A stretch of 64,000 bases of DNA, taken from Luzula sylvatica (lineage: Eukaryota > Streptophyta > Magnoliopsida > Poales > Juncaceae). Position 1 is the stretch's first letter. Every line of letters starts with the position of its first letter. The notes beneath the pieces were generated by a model. The model worked only from the letters and a program-made list of their open reading frames with translations, made no database searches and was not told the DNA's origin. The stretch is from positions 19,932,862 to 19,996,861 of the forward strand of contig OX326959.1 of NCBI GenBank assembly GCA_946800325.1, read 5' to 3'. This document shows, piece after piece, positions 41,735-54,127 of the stretch. The translations under genes and the position numbers were made by a program.

Positions 41735-43005
41735 TCAATTTGTTAGTTAGTTAGTTAGTTAGTTAGTCAATTAGTTAGTTATTTAGTTAGTTAGTTAGTT
41801 AGTTAGTCAGCCAGTAGTTAGTTAGTTATTTAGTTAGTTAAATAGTGGGTATGCAGGAAGGTAGGTAGTTAGTTAGTTAGTTAGTTAGTAAGCTACTTAG
41901 CTTGTGGTCAGTTAGTTATTTATGTAGTTAATTAGTTAGTTAATTAGTTAGTAAGTTAGTGGGTATGTAGTTAGTTGGTTAGTTAGTAAGTTAGTTAGTT
42001 ATCTTGTAGTTAGTTAGTTAGTCAATTAGTTAGTTAGTTAGTCAATACGTATGTAGAAAGGTGATTAGTTAGTTAGTTTGCTAGTAGTTAGTTAGTCAAT
42101 TAGTTAGTTAGTTAGTTAGTGAGTTAGTTAGTAAGTTAGTTAGGTAGTGGGTATATGTAGGAAGGTAGGTAGCTAGTTAGTAATTCAGTTAGCTAATTAG
42201 TTAGTTAGTTAGTTAGTTAGTTAGTTGGTTAGTTAGTTAGTTAATATGTATATAAGAAGGTTGTTAGTTAGTTAAGTTAAATAAAAATTTAAATAATTAG
42301 TTAGTTAGTTAGGTAGGTAGTTAGTTAGTGGGTATGTAGGAAGGTAGTTAGTTAGTTAGTTAGTCAGTTAGTTAGTTAGTTAGTTAGTTAATATTTATGA
42401 AAGAGGGTAGTTAGTTAGATAGTTAGATAGTTAGTTAATTAGTTAGTTAGTTAGTTAGTTATCTAGTATTTAGTTAGTTAGTTAGGTAGTTAGTTAGTGA
42501 ATAGGTATGTTGGAAGGAAGTTAGTTAGTCGGTTAGTTAGCTAGTAGTAAGTTATCTAGTCAGTTAGTTATTTAGTTAGTTAGTTAGTTAGTAAATTAAT
42601 TAGTTAGTGGGTATGTAGGAAGGTAGCTAGTTAGTTAGTAAGTTAGTTAGCTTGTTTGTTAGTTAGTTTGTTAATATGTATATAAGAAGGTAGTTAGTTA
42701 GTTAAATTGTTAGTTAATTAGTTAGTTATCTATTAGTTAGTTAGTTAGTCAATTAGTTCGTTATTTAGTTAGTTAGTAAGTTAGTTAGTTAGCTAGTTGT
42801 TTTTTAGTTAGTTAGTTAGTTAGTTAGTTAGTGGGTATGTAGGAACGTAGGTAGTTAGTTAGTTAGTTAAATAGTGGGTATGCAGAAAGGTAGGTAGTTA
42901 GTTAGTTAGTTTGTTAAATAGTTAGTTAATTAGTTAGTTAATTAGTTAATTAGTAAGTTAGTTAGATAGTGGGTATGTAGGAAGGTAGTTAGTTAGTTTG
43001 TTGGC

Positions 43006-43041
<36 letters not shown>

Positions 43042-43389
43042 GGGTATGTACGAAGGTACTTAGTTAGTTAGTTAGTTAGTTAATTAGTTAGTTAGTTAGT
43101 TAGTTAGTTAGGTTGTTAGTTAATTAGTTAGTTAGTTAGTTAATATTTATGTAAGAAGGTAGTTAGTTAAATTGTTAGTTAATTAGTTAGTTAGTTAGTT
43201 AGTTATCTAGTAGTTAGTTAATTAGTTAGTTAGTTAATAGGTATGTTGGAAGGTAGTTAGTTGGTCGGTTAGTTAGCTAGTAGTAAGTTAGCTAGTTAGT
43301 CAGTTAGTTAATTAGTTAGTTGGTTACTTAGTTAATATGTATATAAGAAGGAAGTTAGTCAGTTAAATAGTTAGTTAGTTAGTTATCTA

Positions 43390-43426
<37 letters not shown>

Positions 43427-44023
43427 CAATTAGTTAGTTAGTTAGTCAGCTAGTAGTTAGTTATTTAGTTAGTTAGATAGTGGGTATGCAGGAAGGTAGG
43501 TAGTTGGTCAGTTAGTTAGTTAGCTACTTAGCTAGTAGTCAGGTAGTTAGTTTTGTAGTTAATAAGTTAGTTAATTAGTTAGTTAGTTAGTGGGTATGTA
43601 GTTAGTTGGTCAGTTAGTAAGTTAGTTAGTTATGTAGTAGTTAGTTAGTTAGTTAGTTAATTAGTTAGTTAGTTAGTTAATATGTATGTAGAAAGGTAGT
43701 TAGTTAGTTTGTTAGTTAGTTACTTAGTTAGTTAATTAGTTAGTTAGTTAGTGAGTGAGTTAGTAAATTAGTTAGATAGTGGGTATATGTAGGAAGGTAG
43801 TTGGTTAGTTAGTCAGTTAGCTAATTAGTTAGTTAGTTAGTTAGTTAGCTAGTTAGTTGGTTAGTTAGTTAGTTAATATGTATATAAGAAGGTTGTTAGT
43901 TAGTTAAGTTAAATAAAAAGGTAAATAGTTAGTTAGTTAGTTAGGTAGTTAGTTAGTTTGTTTGTTAGTTAGTTAATATTTATTTAAGAAGGTAGTCAGT
44001 TAGATAGTTTGATAGTTAGTTAA

Positions 44024-44059
<36 letters not shown>

Positions 44060-44259
44060 ATAATTAGTTAGTTAGTTAGTAAATTAATTAGTTAGTGGGT
44101 ATGTAGGAAGGTAGCTAGTTAGTTAGTTAATTAGTTAGTTAGTTAGTTTGTTAGTTTGTTAGTTTGTTAATATGTATATAAGAAGGAAGTTAGTTAGTTA
44201 GTTATCTGTTTGTTAGTAAGTTAGTTAGTTAGTTAGACAATTAGTTAGTTATTTAGTCA
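38570..44259 (+). repeat. TTAG-polarity block 9
   Basis: TTAG polarity spanning the copy A/copy B junction. The part 38640-39600 resembles 26.85-27.8 kb; the part from 39615 repeats 32096 onward. No foreign insertions. Confidence 0.9.
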
Positions 44260-44835
44260 GACTAACTAAGTAACTAATTATGAGCTAGCTAACTAACTAA
44301 CTAAGTACTAACTAACGAACTAACTAACTAACTAACTTATTAACGACCTGACTAACTAACTGCCTTCCTACATACCCACGAACTATCTAACAGACTAACT
44401 AGCTAAGTAACTAACTAACTAAATAACTAACTAACTAACTAACTGAATTACTAACTAGTTAACTAACTAACCAACTACTAGATAACTATCTAACTAACTA
44501 ACTAAATAACTAAATAAATAAATAACTTATTAACTAACTAACTACCTAACTTCTACATACCCACAAACTATCTAATTAACTAACTAGCTAACTAACTAAC
44601 TACTAGCTAACTAACTAACTAAACTGACTAACTCACTAACTACCTTCCGACATACCAATTATCTAACTAACTAAATAACTAACTAGCTAACTAATGGACT
44701 AACTATTCAACTAACTTACTAATAGCTAACTAAATAACCAACTAAATAACTAACAAATTAATTAACTAACTATTTAACTAACAAACTAACTAACTACTGG
44801 CTAACTAACTAACTAACTGATTAACTAACTAACTC

Positions 44836-44867
<32 letters not shown>

Positions 44868-45077
44868 CTAGCTCACTAACTAACTAACTAACTAACTAAT
44901 TAACTAACTAATTAACTAATTAACTAACTTACTAACTAACTAATTTGCCAATTCATTAGTGAACTAATTAACTAACTAACTACCTTCATACATACCTATT
45001 AGCAAACTAACTAATTACCTACCTGACTAACTAATTACTTAACTACCTTCCTACAAACCTACTAACTAACGAAATAT

Positions 45078-45115
<38 letters not shown>

Positions 45116-45129
45116 TCCTACATACCAAT

Positions 45130-45168
<39 letters not shown>

Positions 45169-45345
45169 TTAATTAACTAACTAACTAACTAACTAACTAC
45201 CTTCCTACAAACCCACTAACTAACTAATTAACTAACTAACTAACTAACTATCTTCCTACATACCTATTAACTAACTATATAACAAACTAACTAACTAACG
45301 AACTAATTAACTACCTTCCTACATACCCACCAACTACCTACCTAT

Positions 45346-45380
<35 letters not shown>

Positions 45381-45452
45381 CTAGCTAACTAACTAACTAA
45401 TTAATTGAATAACTAACTAATTAACTAACTAACTAACTAACTTGCTAATAGA

Positions 45453-45487
<35 letters not shown>

Positions 45488-45873
45488 TTAACTTTTTATT
45501 TAACTAACTCACTAACTACCTTCTTATATACATATTAACTAACTAACAAACTAACTAACTAACTAATTAATTTACTAACTAACTAACTAGCTACCTTCCT
45601 ACATACCCACTAACTAACTAATTTGCTTACTAATTAACAAACTAACTAACTAAATTAACTAACTACTTAACTGGCTAACTAACTACTAGCAAATTATCTA
45701 ACTAACTAACGACCTTTTTACATACCTATTAACTAACTAACTAACTAACTAACTAACTACTAGATAACTAACTAACTAACAAATTAACTAACTAACAAAT
45801 TAACTAACTAACTGACTAACAAACTAATTAACTAACTAATAGCTAACTAACTAACTAACTAACGAATTAGCTG

Positions 45874-45909
<36 letters not shown>

Positions 45910-46055
45910 GCTAGCTACCTTCCGAAAATACCGACTAACTAACTAACTTATTAACAAACAAACTAACTAATAACGAAAAAATTAACTGACTAACTAAATA
46001 CTTACTAACTAACTAACTAAGTAATAAACTAACTTACTAACTAACTAACTAAAAG

Positions 46056-46086
<31 letters not shown>

Positions 46087-47133
46087 CTTAATGGGTATTT
46101 AGTTTGTTAGTTAGTTAGTTAGTTATTTAGTTAGTTAGTTAGTTAGTCAGTTAGCTAGTAGTTTGTTACTTAATTAGTTAGTTGGTTAGTTAGTGGGTTT
46201 GTAGGAAGGTAGTTAGTTAATTAGTAAGTTATGTAGTCAGTTAATTAGTTAGTTAATAGGTATGTATGAAGGTAGTTAGTTAGTAAGTTAGTTAATTAGT
46301 TAGTTTGTTAGTTAGTTAGCTAGTGGTTAGTTTGTTAGTTTGTTAGTTAGTTAGTTAGTTCGTTAATTAGTTAGTAAGTTAGTTAGTGAGCTAGTAGTTA
46401 GTTAGTTAGTAAGTTAGTTTGTTAATCAGTTAGTTAGTTTGTTAGTTAGTTAGTAGTCAGTTAGTTAATTAGTTAGTTATTTAGTTAGTTAGTTAGTTAA
46501 ACAGTTAGTTAAATTAGTTTGTTTGTTTGTTAGTTAGCTAGTCAGTTAGTTAGTTATTTGGCTAGTTAGTTAGTTAGTTAATTAGTTAATTAGTTAGTTA
46601 GTTAATTAGTTAGTAATTAGTTAGTTAATTAGTTAGTTAGTTAGTTAGTTAGCAAGTAGTTAGTTAGTCAGATAGTTAGTTAGTTAATTAGTTAGATAAT
46701 TAGTTAGTTAATTAGTTCGTTAGTTAGTTAGTTAGTTAGTGGGTATGGATGAAGGTAGGTAGTTAGTTAGTTAGTTAGTCATCTAGCTCGGTTGCTAGCT
46801 AGTTAGCTAGTTATTTGTTAGATAGTTAGTTAGTTAGTTAGTTAGTTAATTTGTTAGTTAATTTGTTAGTTAGTTAGTTAGTTAGTGGGTATGTAGTTTG
46901 TAAGTTTGGTAGTTTGTTAGTTAGTTAGTTAGTTAGTTATCTGGCCAGATAGATAGTTAGTTAGTTAATCCGTTAGTTAGCTAGTTAGTTAGTTAGTTAG
47001 ATAATTAGTTTGTTAGTTAGTTAATTAGTTAGTTATCTAGTAGTTAGTTAGTTAGTCAAATAGTTAGTCCAGTAGTTTGTTAATTAGTTTGTTAGTTAGT
47101 TAGATAGTGGGTATGTGGGAAGGTAGCTAGTTT
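39615..47133 (+). repeat. 7519-bp tandem duplication, copy B
   Basis: Second copy of the unit at 32096. Its right flank (GGAAGGTAGCTAG followed by TTGGCTAG at 47120-47150) matches the related locus at 27795-27835. The left flank of copy A matches the related locus near 51.7 kb. Both outer edges therefore look ancestral, and the internal junction at 39614/39615 is the new breakpoint. Confidence 0.92.
44260..46088 (-). repeat. CTAA-polarity block 10 (inside duplication copy B)
   Basis: Exact-offset copy of the CTAA block at 36741-38569, including both polarity switch points. Confidence 0.9.
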
Positions 47134-47826
47134 GTTAGTTGGCTAGTTAGTTAGTTAGTTAGTTAGATTGTTAGTTAGTGGGTATGTACGAAGGTACTTA
47201 GTTAGTTAGTTAGTTAATTAGTTAGATAATATTTATGCAAGAAAGTAGTTAGTTAAATAGTTAGATGGTTAGTTAATTAGTTAGTTAGTCAATAGGTATG
47301 TTGGAAGGTAGTTAGTTAGTCGGTTAGTTAACTAGTAGTAAGTTAGCTAGTTAGTTTGTTAGTTAGTTAGTTAGTTAGTTAGTATATTAATTAGTTCGTG
47401 GGTATGTAGGAAGGTAGCTAGCTAGTTACTTAGTTAGTTAATTAGTTAGTTAGTTAGTTAGTTAGTTAATATGTATATAAGAAGGAAGTTAGTTAGTTAA
47501 ATAGTTAGCTAGTTAGTTAGTTATCTATTTGTTAGTTAGTTAGTTAGCTAGTAAGTTGTCTATTTGTTAGTTAGTTAGTTAATTAGTTAGTTATATAGTT
47601 ACTTAGTCTGTTAGTTAGTCAGCTAGTAGTTAGTTAGCTATTTAGTCAGTTAAATAGTGGGTATGCAGGAAGGTAGGTAGTTAGTTAGTTAGTTAGTTAG
47701 CTACTTAGCTAGTGGTCAGTTAGTTAGTTATGTAGTTAATTAGTTAGTTAATTAGTTAGTTAGTTATTTAGGTTGTTAGTTAATTAGTTAGTTAGTTAGT
47801 TAGTTAGTTAATATTTATGTAAGAAG
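46089..47826 (+). repeat. TTAG-polarity block 11, left of the solo LTR
   Basis: TTAG polarity that ends inside an ATATTTATGTAAGAAG box where the solo LTR is inserted. The interval 47141-47826 plus the sequence resuming at 48832 resembles 27.8-28.6 kb without the LTR, giving the empty-site structure. Confidence 0.9.
47822..47826 (+). repeat. Target-site duplication AGAAG (left)
   Basis: AGAAG directly precedes the TG end of the solo LTR and is repeated directly after its CA end at 48827-48831. Removing the LTR and one copy restores the box ATATTTATGTAAGAAGGTA, found intact elsewhere in the array. Confidence 0.93.
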
Positions 47827-48826
47827 TGAAGGAAATACAGTTTCAGGATCAACCGTAAAAGTGTACACAAGGATAAACGAATGTAGTCGTACATTCGTAG
47901 CCATATCTTTCAGTAGGAAAATCCGATTTGAATGGTTCAAATTGGGTAAGATAGATAATTAGATTATCTATAACCTTCATGTAGAAATATATTTCATATG
48001 AACGAAGTATAAGTGTCGTTTCTGTGAAATACCGAAAGGGTGCAACAGTATGACATACAGTTAGTAAAACAGTCATAACTTTTTCATACGAACTCCAATT
48101 GGGCTGGGCCAAATTGGGTCGAGTAGATAATGAGATTATCTACAACTTTCGTGTTGGTTGATTTTCTGTCAGAGAAATTTATCAATTTCGTCTGGACAGA
48201 ATACTGACCAGGTTCATGCAGTTTTCTGTGTGAGAGGGTGTATATTGGATATACATGCCTTTTGGCTAATCCTGATCCTATTGTATATAAATAGGATTTT
48301 CTCTCTCATCTTAACTAAGCAATTCATTCAGAATTATCCAGAAAATTTGTGAGACAAATTTCTAGAGAGTGAAAAGGTGTAAAAGAGAGAAACCGTGAAA
48401 AGGTGTTTTACGGTTTAGAGAATCAATTCGATTAAGCAAGTTCACCGGTGCATCGTCTAGGCAGGTGCATCCGTGACCGACGTCTTGCGATTCAAGGTGG
48501 ATACACGTAGAGGAGCAACAACTGAGGCTCTCACGATTGTGATCGATTCGAACGAGTAGATTGAGTCGGAGACGAAATCAAGCGAATCGGCGAAGTCAAC
48601 GAGCGGTGAAAGACGCGTGGTGTGGGACGCGCGTATTGTCACCAACGTGACCGGAGAAAGAAGGCAGCGATCAACCCTTCGTGTGCAATCAATTTTGCAC
48701 CGGTAAAGATCTAACCTTCTATTTGCATCGTACCCTCGAAGTCGTGGCGTGATCTCGGGAATCGGGGAATCGGACCGGGCCTACATATCCGCTGCGCGGG
48801 CCCGGGGCCGGGGATATTCCCCAACA
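47827..48826 (+). mobile_element. Ty1-copia solo LTR, 1000 bp
   Basis: The unit is exactly 1000 bp, starts TGAAGGAAAT and ends CCCCAACA, with canonical TG...CA ends, and is bordered by 5-bp AGAAG duplications. It aligns end to end with the LTR at 61202-62235 in inverted orientation, with visible divergence and indels. No internal region or PPT is present on either side, so this is a solo LTR left by LTR-LTR recombination. I set the sense strand by the TATATAAATAGG promoter motif on plus and by the PPT of the other copy. The 3' part is GC-rich and ends in a GGGGATATTCCCC near-palindrome. Short open frames inside it are incidental. Confidence 0.93.
48284..48295 (+). promoter_or_regulatory. TATA box of the solo LTR
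   Basis: TATATAAATAGG lies about 457 bp into the LTR, at the expected U3/R position, and is followed by a CT-rich stretch (TTTTCTCTCTC). The partner LTR keeps GATATAAATAGG at the same place. No downstream element body remains, so any transcript would run through U5 into the satellite. Confidence 0.7.
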
Positions 48827-48831
48827 AGAAG
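48827..48831 (+). repeat. Target-site duplication AGAAG (right)
   Basis: Right-hand copy of the 5-bp duplication flanking the solo LTR; the array resumes immediately with GTAGTTAG. Confidence 0.93.
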
Positions 48832-49518
48832 GTAGTTAGTTAAATAGTTAGATAGTTAGTTAATTAGTTAGTTAGTTAGTTAGTTATCTAGTAGTTATTT
48901 AGTTTGTTAGTTAGTTAGTCAATAGGTATGTTGGAAGGTAGTTACTTAGTCGGTTAGTTAACTAGTAGTAAGTTAGCTAGTTAGTTTGTTAATTAGTTAG
49001 TTAGTTAGTTAGTAAATTAATTAGTTAGTGGGTATGTAGGAAGGTAGCTAGCTAGTTACTTAGTTAGTTAATTAGTTAGTTAGTTAGTTAATATGTATAT
49101 AAGAAGGAAGTTAGTTAGTTAAATAGTTAGTTAGTTAGTTAGTTATCTATTTGTTAGTTAGTTAGTTAGTTAGTTATCTATTTGTTAGTTAGTTAGTTAG
49201 TTAGTTAGTTATCTATTTGTTAGTTAGTTAATTAGTTAGTTATTCAATTAGTTAGTTATTTAGTTACTTAGTCTGTTAGTTAGCTATTTAGTTAGTTAAA
49301 TAGTGGGTATGCAGGAAGGTAGGTAGTTAGTTAGTTAGTTAGTTAGTTAGCTACTTAGCTAGTGGTCAGTTAGTTAGTTATGTAGTTAATTAGTTAGTTT
49401 TTTAATCAGTTAGTTAGTATGTTAGTGAGCTAGTAGTTAGTTAGTTAATTAGTTAGTTATTTAGTTAGTTAGTGAGTTAGTTAAACAGTTAGCTAATTAG
49501 TTAGTTTGTTTGTTAGTC

Positions 49519-49549
<31 letters not shown>

Positions 49550-50007
49550 GGGTATGTAGTTAGTTAGTTAGTAAGTTAGTTAGTAAGTTAGTTAGTTAGT
49601 TGGTTATTTGGCTAGTTAGTTAGTTAGTTAGTTTGTTAGTTAATTAGTTAGTTAGTTAGTTAGTTTGATAGCTAGTTGTTAGTTAGTCAGTTAGTTAGTT
49701 AGTCAGATAGTTAGTTAGTTAGTTAATTAGTTAGATAATTAGTTAGTTAAATAGTTCGTTAGTTTGTTAGTTAGTTAGTCGGTATGCATGAAGGTAGTTA
49801 GTTAGTTAGTTAGCTAGCTAGCTAGCTAGGTAGTTAGTCATTAGTTAGTTCGTTAATTAGTTAATTAATCAGTTCATTAGTAGCTAAGTTAGTTAGTTAG
49901 TGGGTATGTAGTTAGTCAGTTCAATAGTTTGTAACTTAGTAAGTTAGTTATTTGGCTAGTTAGTTAATTAGTTAGTTAATCAGTTAGTTAGTTAGTTACT
50001 TAGCACG

Positions 50008-50045
<38 letters not shown>

Positions 50046-50648
50046 ATTAGTTAGTTAGCTAGTAGTTAGTTAGTTAGTGAAATAGTTAGTTAATTAGTTA
50101 GTTAATTAGTTAGTTAGTTAGTTAGTTAGATAGTGCGTATGTAGGAAGGTAGTTAGTTAGTTAGTTGGCTAGTTAGTCAGTCAGTTAGTTAGTTAGTGGG
50201 TATGTACGAAGGTACTTAGTTAGTTAGTTAGTTAGTTAATTAGTTAGTTAGTTAGTTAGTGAGGTTGTTAGTTAATTAGTTAGTTAGTTAATTAGTTAAT
50301 ATTTATGTAAGAAGGTAGTTAGTTAGATAGTTAGATAGTTAGTTAATTAGTTAGTTAGTTAGTTCGTTATCTAGTAGTTAGTCAATTAGTTTGTTAGTTA
50401 ATAGGTATGTTGGAAGGTAGTTAGTTAGTCGGTTAGTTAGCTAGTAGTAAGTTAGCTAGTTAGTTAGTTAATTAGTTAGTTAGTTAGTTAGTAAATTAAT
50501 TAGTTAGTGGGTATGTAGGAAGGTAGGTAGGTAGCTAGTCAGTTAGTTAATTAGTTAGTTAGTTAGTTACTTAGTTAGTTAGTTAGTTAATACGTATATA
50601 AAAAGGAAGTTAGTTAGTTAAATAGTTAGTTAGTTAGTTAGTTATCTA

Positions 50649-50693
<45 letters not shown>

Positions 50694-51706
50694 CAGTTAG
50701 TCAATTAGTTAGTTCTTTAGTTAGTTAGTTAGTCAGCTAGTAGTTAGTTATTTAGTTAGTTAGTTAGTGGGTATGTAGGAAGGTAGGTAGTTAGTTAGTT
50801 AGTTAGTTAGCTACTTAGCTAGTAGTCAGTTAGTTAGTTATGTAGTTAATTAGTTAGTTACTTAGTTAGTTAGTTAGTGGGTATGTAGTCAGTTGGTTAG
50901 TTAGTAAGTTAGTTAGTTCTCTAGGAGTTAGTTAGTTAGTTAATTACTTAGTTAGTTAGTTAATATGTATGTAATAAGGTAGTTAGTTAGTTAGTTAGTT
51001 AGTTTGCTAATAGCTAGCTAGTTAGTTAGTTAATTAGTTAGTTAGTTAGTGAGTTAGTTAGTAAATTAGTTAGGTAGTGGGAATATGTAGGAAGGTAGCT
51101 GGTTAGTTAGTCAGTTAGCTAATTAGTCAGTTAGTTAGTTAGTTAGCAAGTTAGTTGGTTAGTTGGTTTGTTAATATGTATATAAGAAGGTTGTTAGTTA
51201 GTTAAGTTAAATAAAAAGGTAAATAATTAGTTAGTTAGTTAGGTAGTTAGTTAGTTAGTGGGTATGTAGGAAGGTAGTTAGTTAGCTAGTCAGTTAGTTA
51301 GTTCGTTAGTTAGTTAGTTAGGTTGTTAGTTAATTAGTTAGTTAGTTAGTTGGTTAGTTAATATTTATGTAAGAAGGTAGTTAGTTAGATAGTTAGATAG
51401 TTAGTTAATTAGTTAGTTAGTTAGTTAGTTAGTTATCTAGTAGTTAGTTAGTTAGTTAGTTAGTTAGTGAATAGGTTAGTTAGATAGTAGGTTAGTTAGA
51501 TAGTAGTAAGTTAGCTAGTTAATTAGATAATTAGTTAGTTAGTTAGTAAATTAATTAGGTAGTGGGTATGTAGGAAGGTAGCTAGTTAGTTAGTTAGTTA
51601 GTTAGTTAATTAGTTTGTTAGTTAGTTAGTTAGTTAGTTAGTTTGTTAATATGTATATAAGAAGGAAGTTAGTTAGTTAAATTGTCAGTTAGTTAGTTAT
51701 CAGTTT

Positions 51707-51737
<31 letters not shown>

Positions 51738-52465
51738 CGTCAATTAGTTAGTTATTTAGTTAGTTAGTTCGTTAGTTAGTTAGTTAGCTAGTAGTTTGTT
51801 AGTTAGTTATTTAGTTAGTTAGTTAGTTAGTGGGTATGTAGGAAGGTACGTAGGTAGTTAGTTAGTTAGTTAATTAGTTAGTTAGTTAGTTAGTTAGTTA
51901 ATAGGTATGTAGGAAAATATATTAGTTAGTTAGTTAGCTTGTCACTTAATTAGTTAGTTGGTTAGTTATTGGGTTTGTAGGAAGGTAGTTAGTTAATTAG
52001 TAAGTTGGGTAGTTAGTTAATTAGTTAGTTAATAGGTATGTACGAAGGTAGTTAGATAGTAAGTTAGTTAATTAGTTAGATAGTTAGTAAGCGAATGGTT
52101 AGTAAGTTAGTTAGTTAGTTAGTTAGTTAATTAGTTTGTTAGGTAGTCAGTTAATTAGTTAGTTAATAGGTATGTATGAAGGTAGTTGGTTAGTAAGTTA
52201 GTTAATTAGTTAGATAGTTAGTAAGGTAGTGGTTAGTTAGTTAATTAGTTAGTAAGTTAGTTAGTTAATTAGTTCGTCAATTAGTTAGTCAGTTAGTTAG
52301 TTAGTTAGCTAGTTAGTTAATTACTTAGTTAGTTAGAGAGCTAGTAGTTAGTTAGTTAGTTAGTAAGTTAGTTTGTTAATCAGTTAGTTAGCTAGTAGTT
52401 AGTTAGTTAATTAGTTAGTTATTTAGTTAGTTAGTTAGTTAGTAAAACAGTTGGCTAATTTGTTT

Positions 52466-52503
<38 letters not shown>

Positions 52504-53532
52504 GGGTATGTAGTTATTTAGTTAGTTCGTTAGTTAGTTATTCGGCTAGTTAGTTAGTTAGTTAGTTAGTTAATTGGTTAGTTAGTTAGTTAGTTAGTTA
52601 GTTAATTAGTTAGATAGTTAGGTAATTTGTTAGTTCGTTAGTTAGTTTGTTATGTAGTAGTTAGTTAGTCAGATATAGTCAGTTAATTAATTAGTTAGAT
52701 AATTAGTTCGTTAGTTAGTTTGTTTGTTAATGGGTATGCATGAAGGTAGGTAGGTAGTTAGTTAGTTAGTTAGTTAGTTAATTAGTTAGTTAATTTGTTA
52801 GTTAGCTAGTTAGTTAGTGGGTATGTAGTTAGTTAGTTTGTTAGTTTGTTAGTTTGTTATTTGGCTTGTTAGTTAGTTAGTTAGTTAATCAGTTAGTTAG
52901 CTAGTTAGTTTGTTAGTTAATTAGTTAGTTAGTTAGTTAATTAGTTAGTTAGCTAGTAGTTAGTTAGTTAGTCAAATAGTTAGTCCATTCGTATGTTAAT
53001 TAGTTTGTTAGTTAGTTAGATAGTGGGTATGTAGGAAGGTAGGTAGTTCGTTAGTTAGCTAGTTAGTTTGTTAGTTAGTGGGCATGCACGAAGGTACTTA
53101 GTTAGTTAGTTGCTTGGTTCGTTAGTTAGTTAGTTAGTTAGTTAGTTATGTTGTGAGTTAATTAGTTAGTGAGTTAGTTAGTTAGTTAATATTTATGTAA
53201 GAAGTTAGTTAGTTAGATAGTTAGATAGTTAGTTAATTTGTTTGTTTGTTTGTTAGTTAGTTAGTTAGTTATCTAGTAGTTATTTAGTTATTTAGTTAGT
53301 TAGTTAATAGGTATGTTGGAAGGTAGTTAGTCGGTTAGTTCGTTAGTAGTAAGTTAGCTAGTTAGTTTGTTAATTAGTTAGTTAGTCAGTTAGTAAATTA
53401 ATTAGTTAGTGGGTATGTAGGAAGGTAGCTAGCTAGTTAGTTAGTTAGTTAATTAGTTAGTTAGTTAGTTAGTAAGTTAATATGTATATAAGAAGGATGT
53501 TAGTTAGTTAAATAGTTAGTCAGTTAGTTAGT
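48832..53532 (+). repeat. TTAG-polarity block 12, right of the solo LTR
   Basis: TTAG polarity with a full higher-order unit at 50299-51360 (1062 bp) and an AT-rich marker at about 51201. The stretch 49.4-52.7 kb is homologous to 29.9-32.9 kb (rare landmark GATAGTGCGTATG at 30538 and 50133, offset 19595). The end forms the left arm of the palindrome centred near 53550. Confidence 0.9.
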
Positions 53533-53949
53533 TGACTAACTAACTAACTAATAGATAACTAACAAACTAACTAACAATTTAACTAACTAACTAACTTCTT
53601 ATATACATATTAACAAACTAACTAACAAACAAACTAACTAACTAACTAATTAACTGACTAACTAACTAACTAGCTACCTTCCTACATACCCAATAACTAA
53701 TTAATTTACTAACTAACTAACTATCTAATTAACTAACTAACTAGATAACTTACTACTAGCTAACTAACCGACTAACTAACTTCCTTCCAACATACATATT
53801 CACTAACTAACTACCTAATTAACTAACTAACTACTAGATAACTAACTAACTGACTAACTAATTAACTAACTATCTAACTATCTAACTAACTACATTCTTA
53901 CATAAATATTAACTAACTGACTAACTAACTAACTAATTAACTAACAACA

Positions 53950-53983
<34 letters not shown>

Positions 53984-54000
53984 CCTTCCTACATACCCAC
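53078..54000. repeat. Large imperfect palindrome, centre about 53550
   Basis: Box pairs are 53480-53498/53592-53610, 53409-53427/53675-53693, 53307-53325/53781-53799, 53189-53207/53891-53909 and 53078-53096/53982-54000. Midpoints run from 53539 to 53553. This is the duplicate of the palindrome at 10895 with a shorter centre: the inner boxes are 93 bp apart here and 221 bp apart there. Confidence 0.88.
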
Positions 54001-54081
54001 TAACTAACTAATTATTTACCTTTTTATTTAACTTAACTAACTAACAACCTTCTAATATACATATTAACTAACTAACTGACC

Positions 54082-54127
<46 letters not shown>

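Noticed and set aside
47849..48645. Short open frames on both strands (62-87 codons)
   Set aside because: They lie wholly inside the solo LTR, recur in altered form in the other LTR, and have no family motifs.
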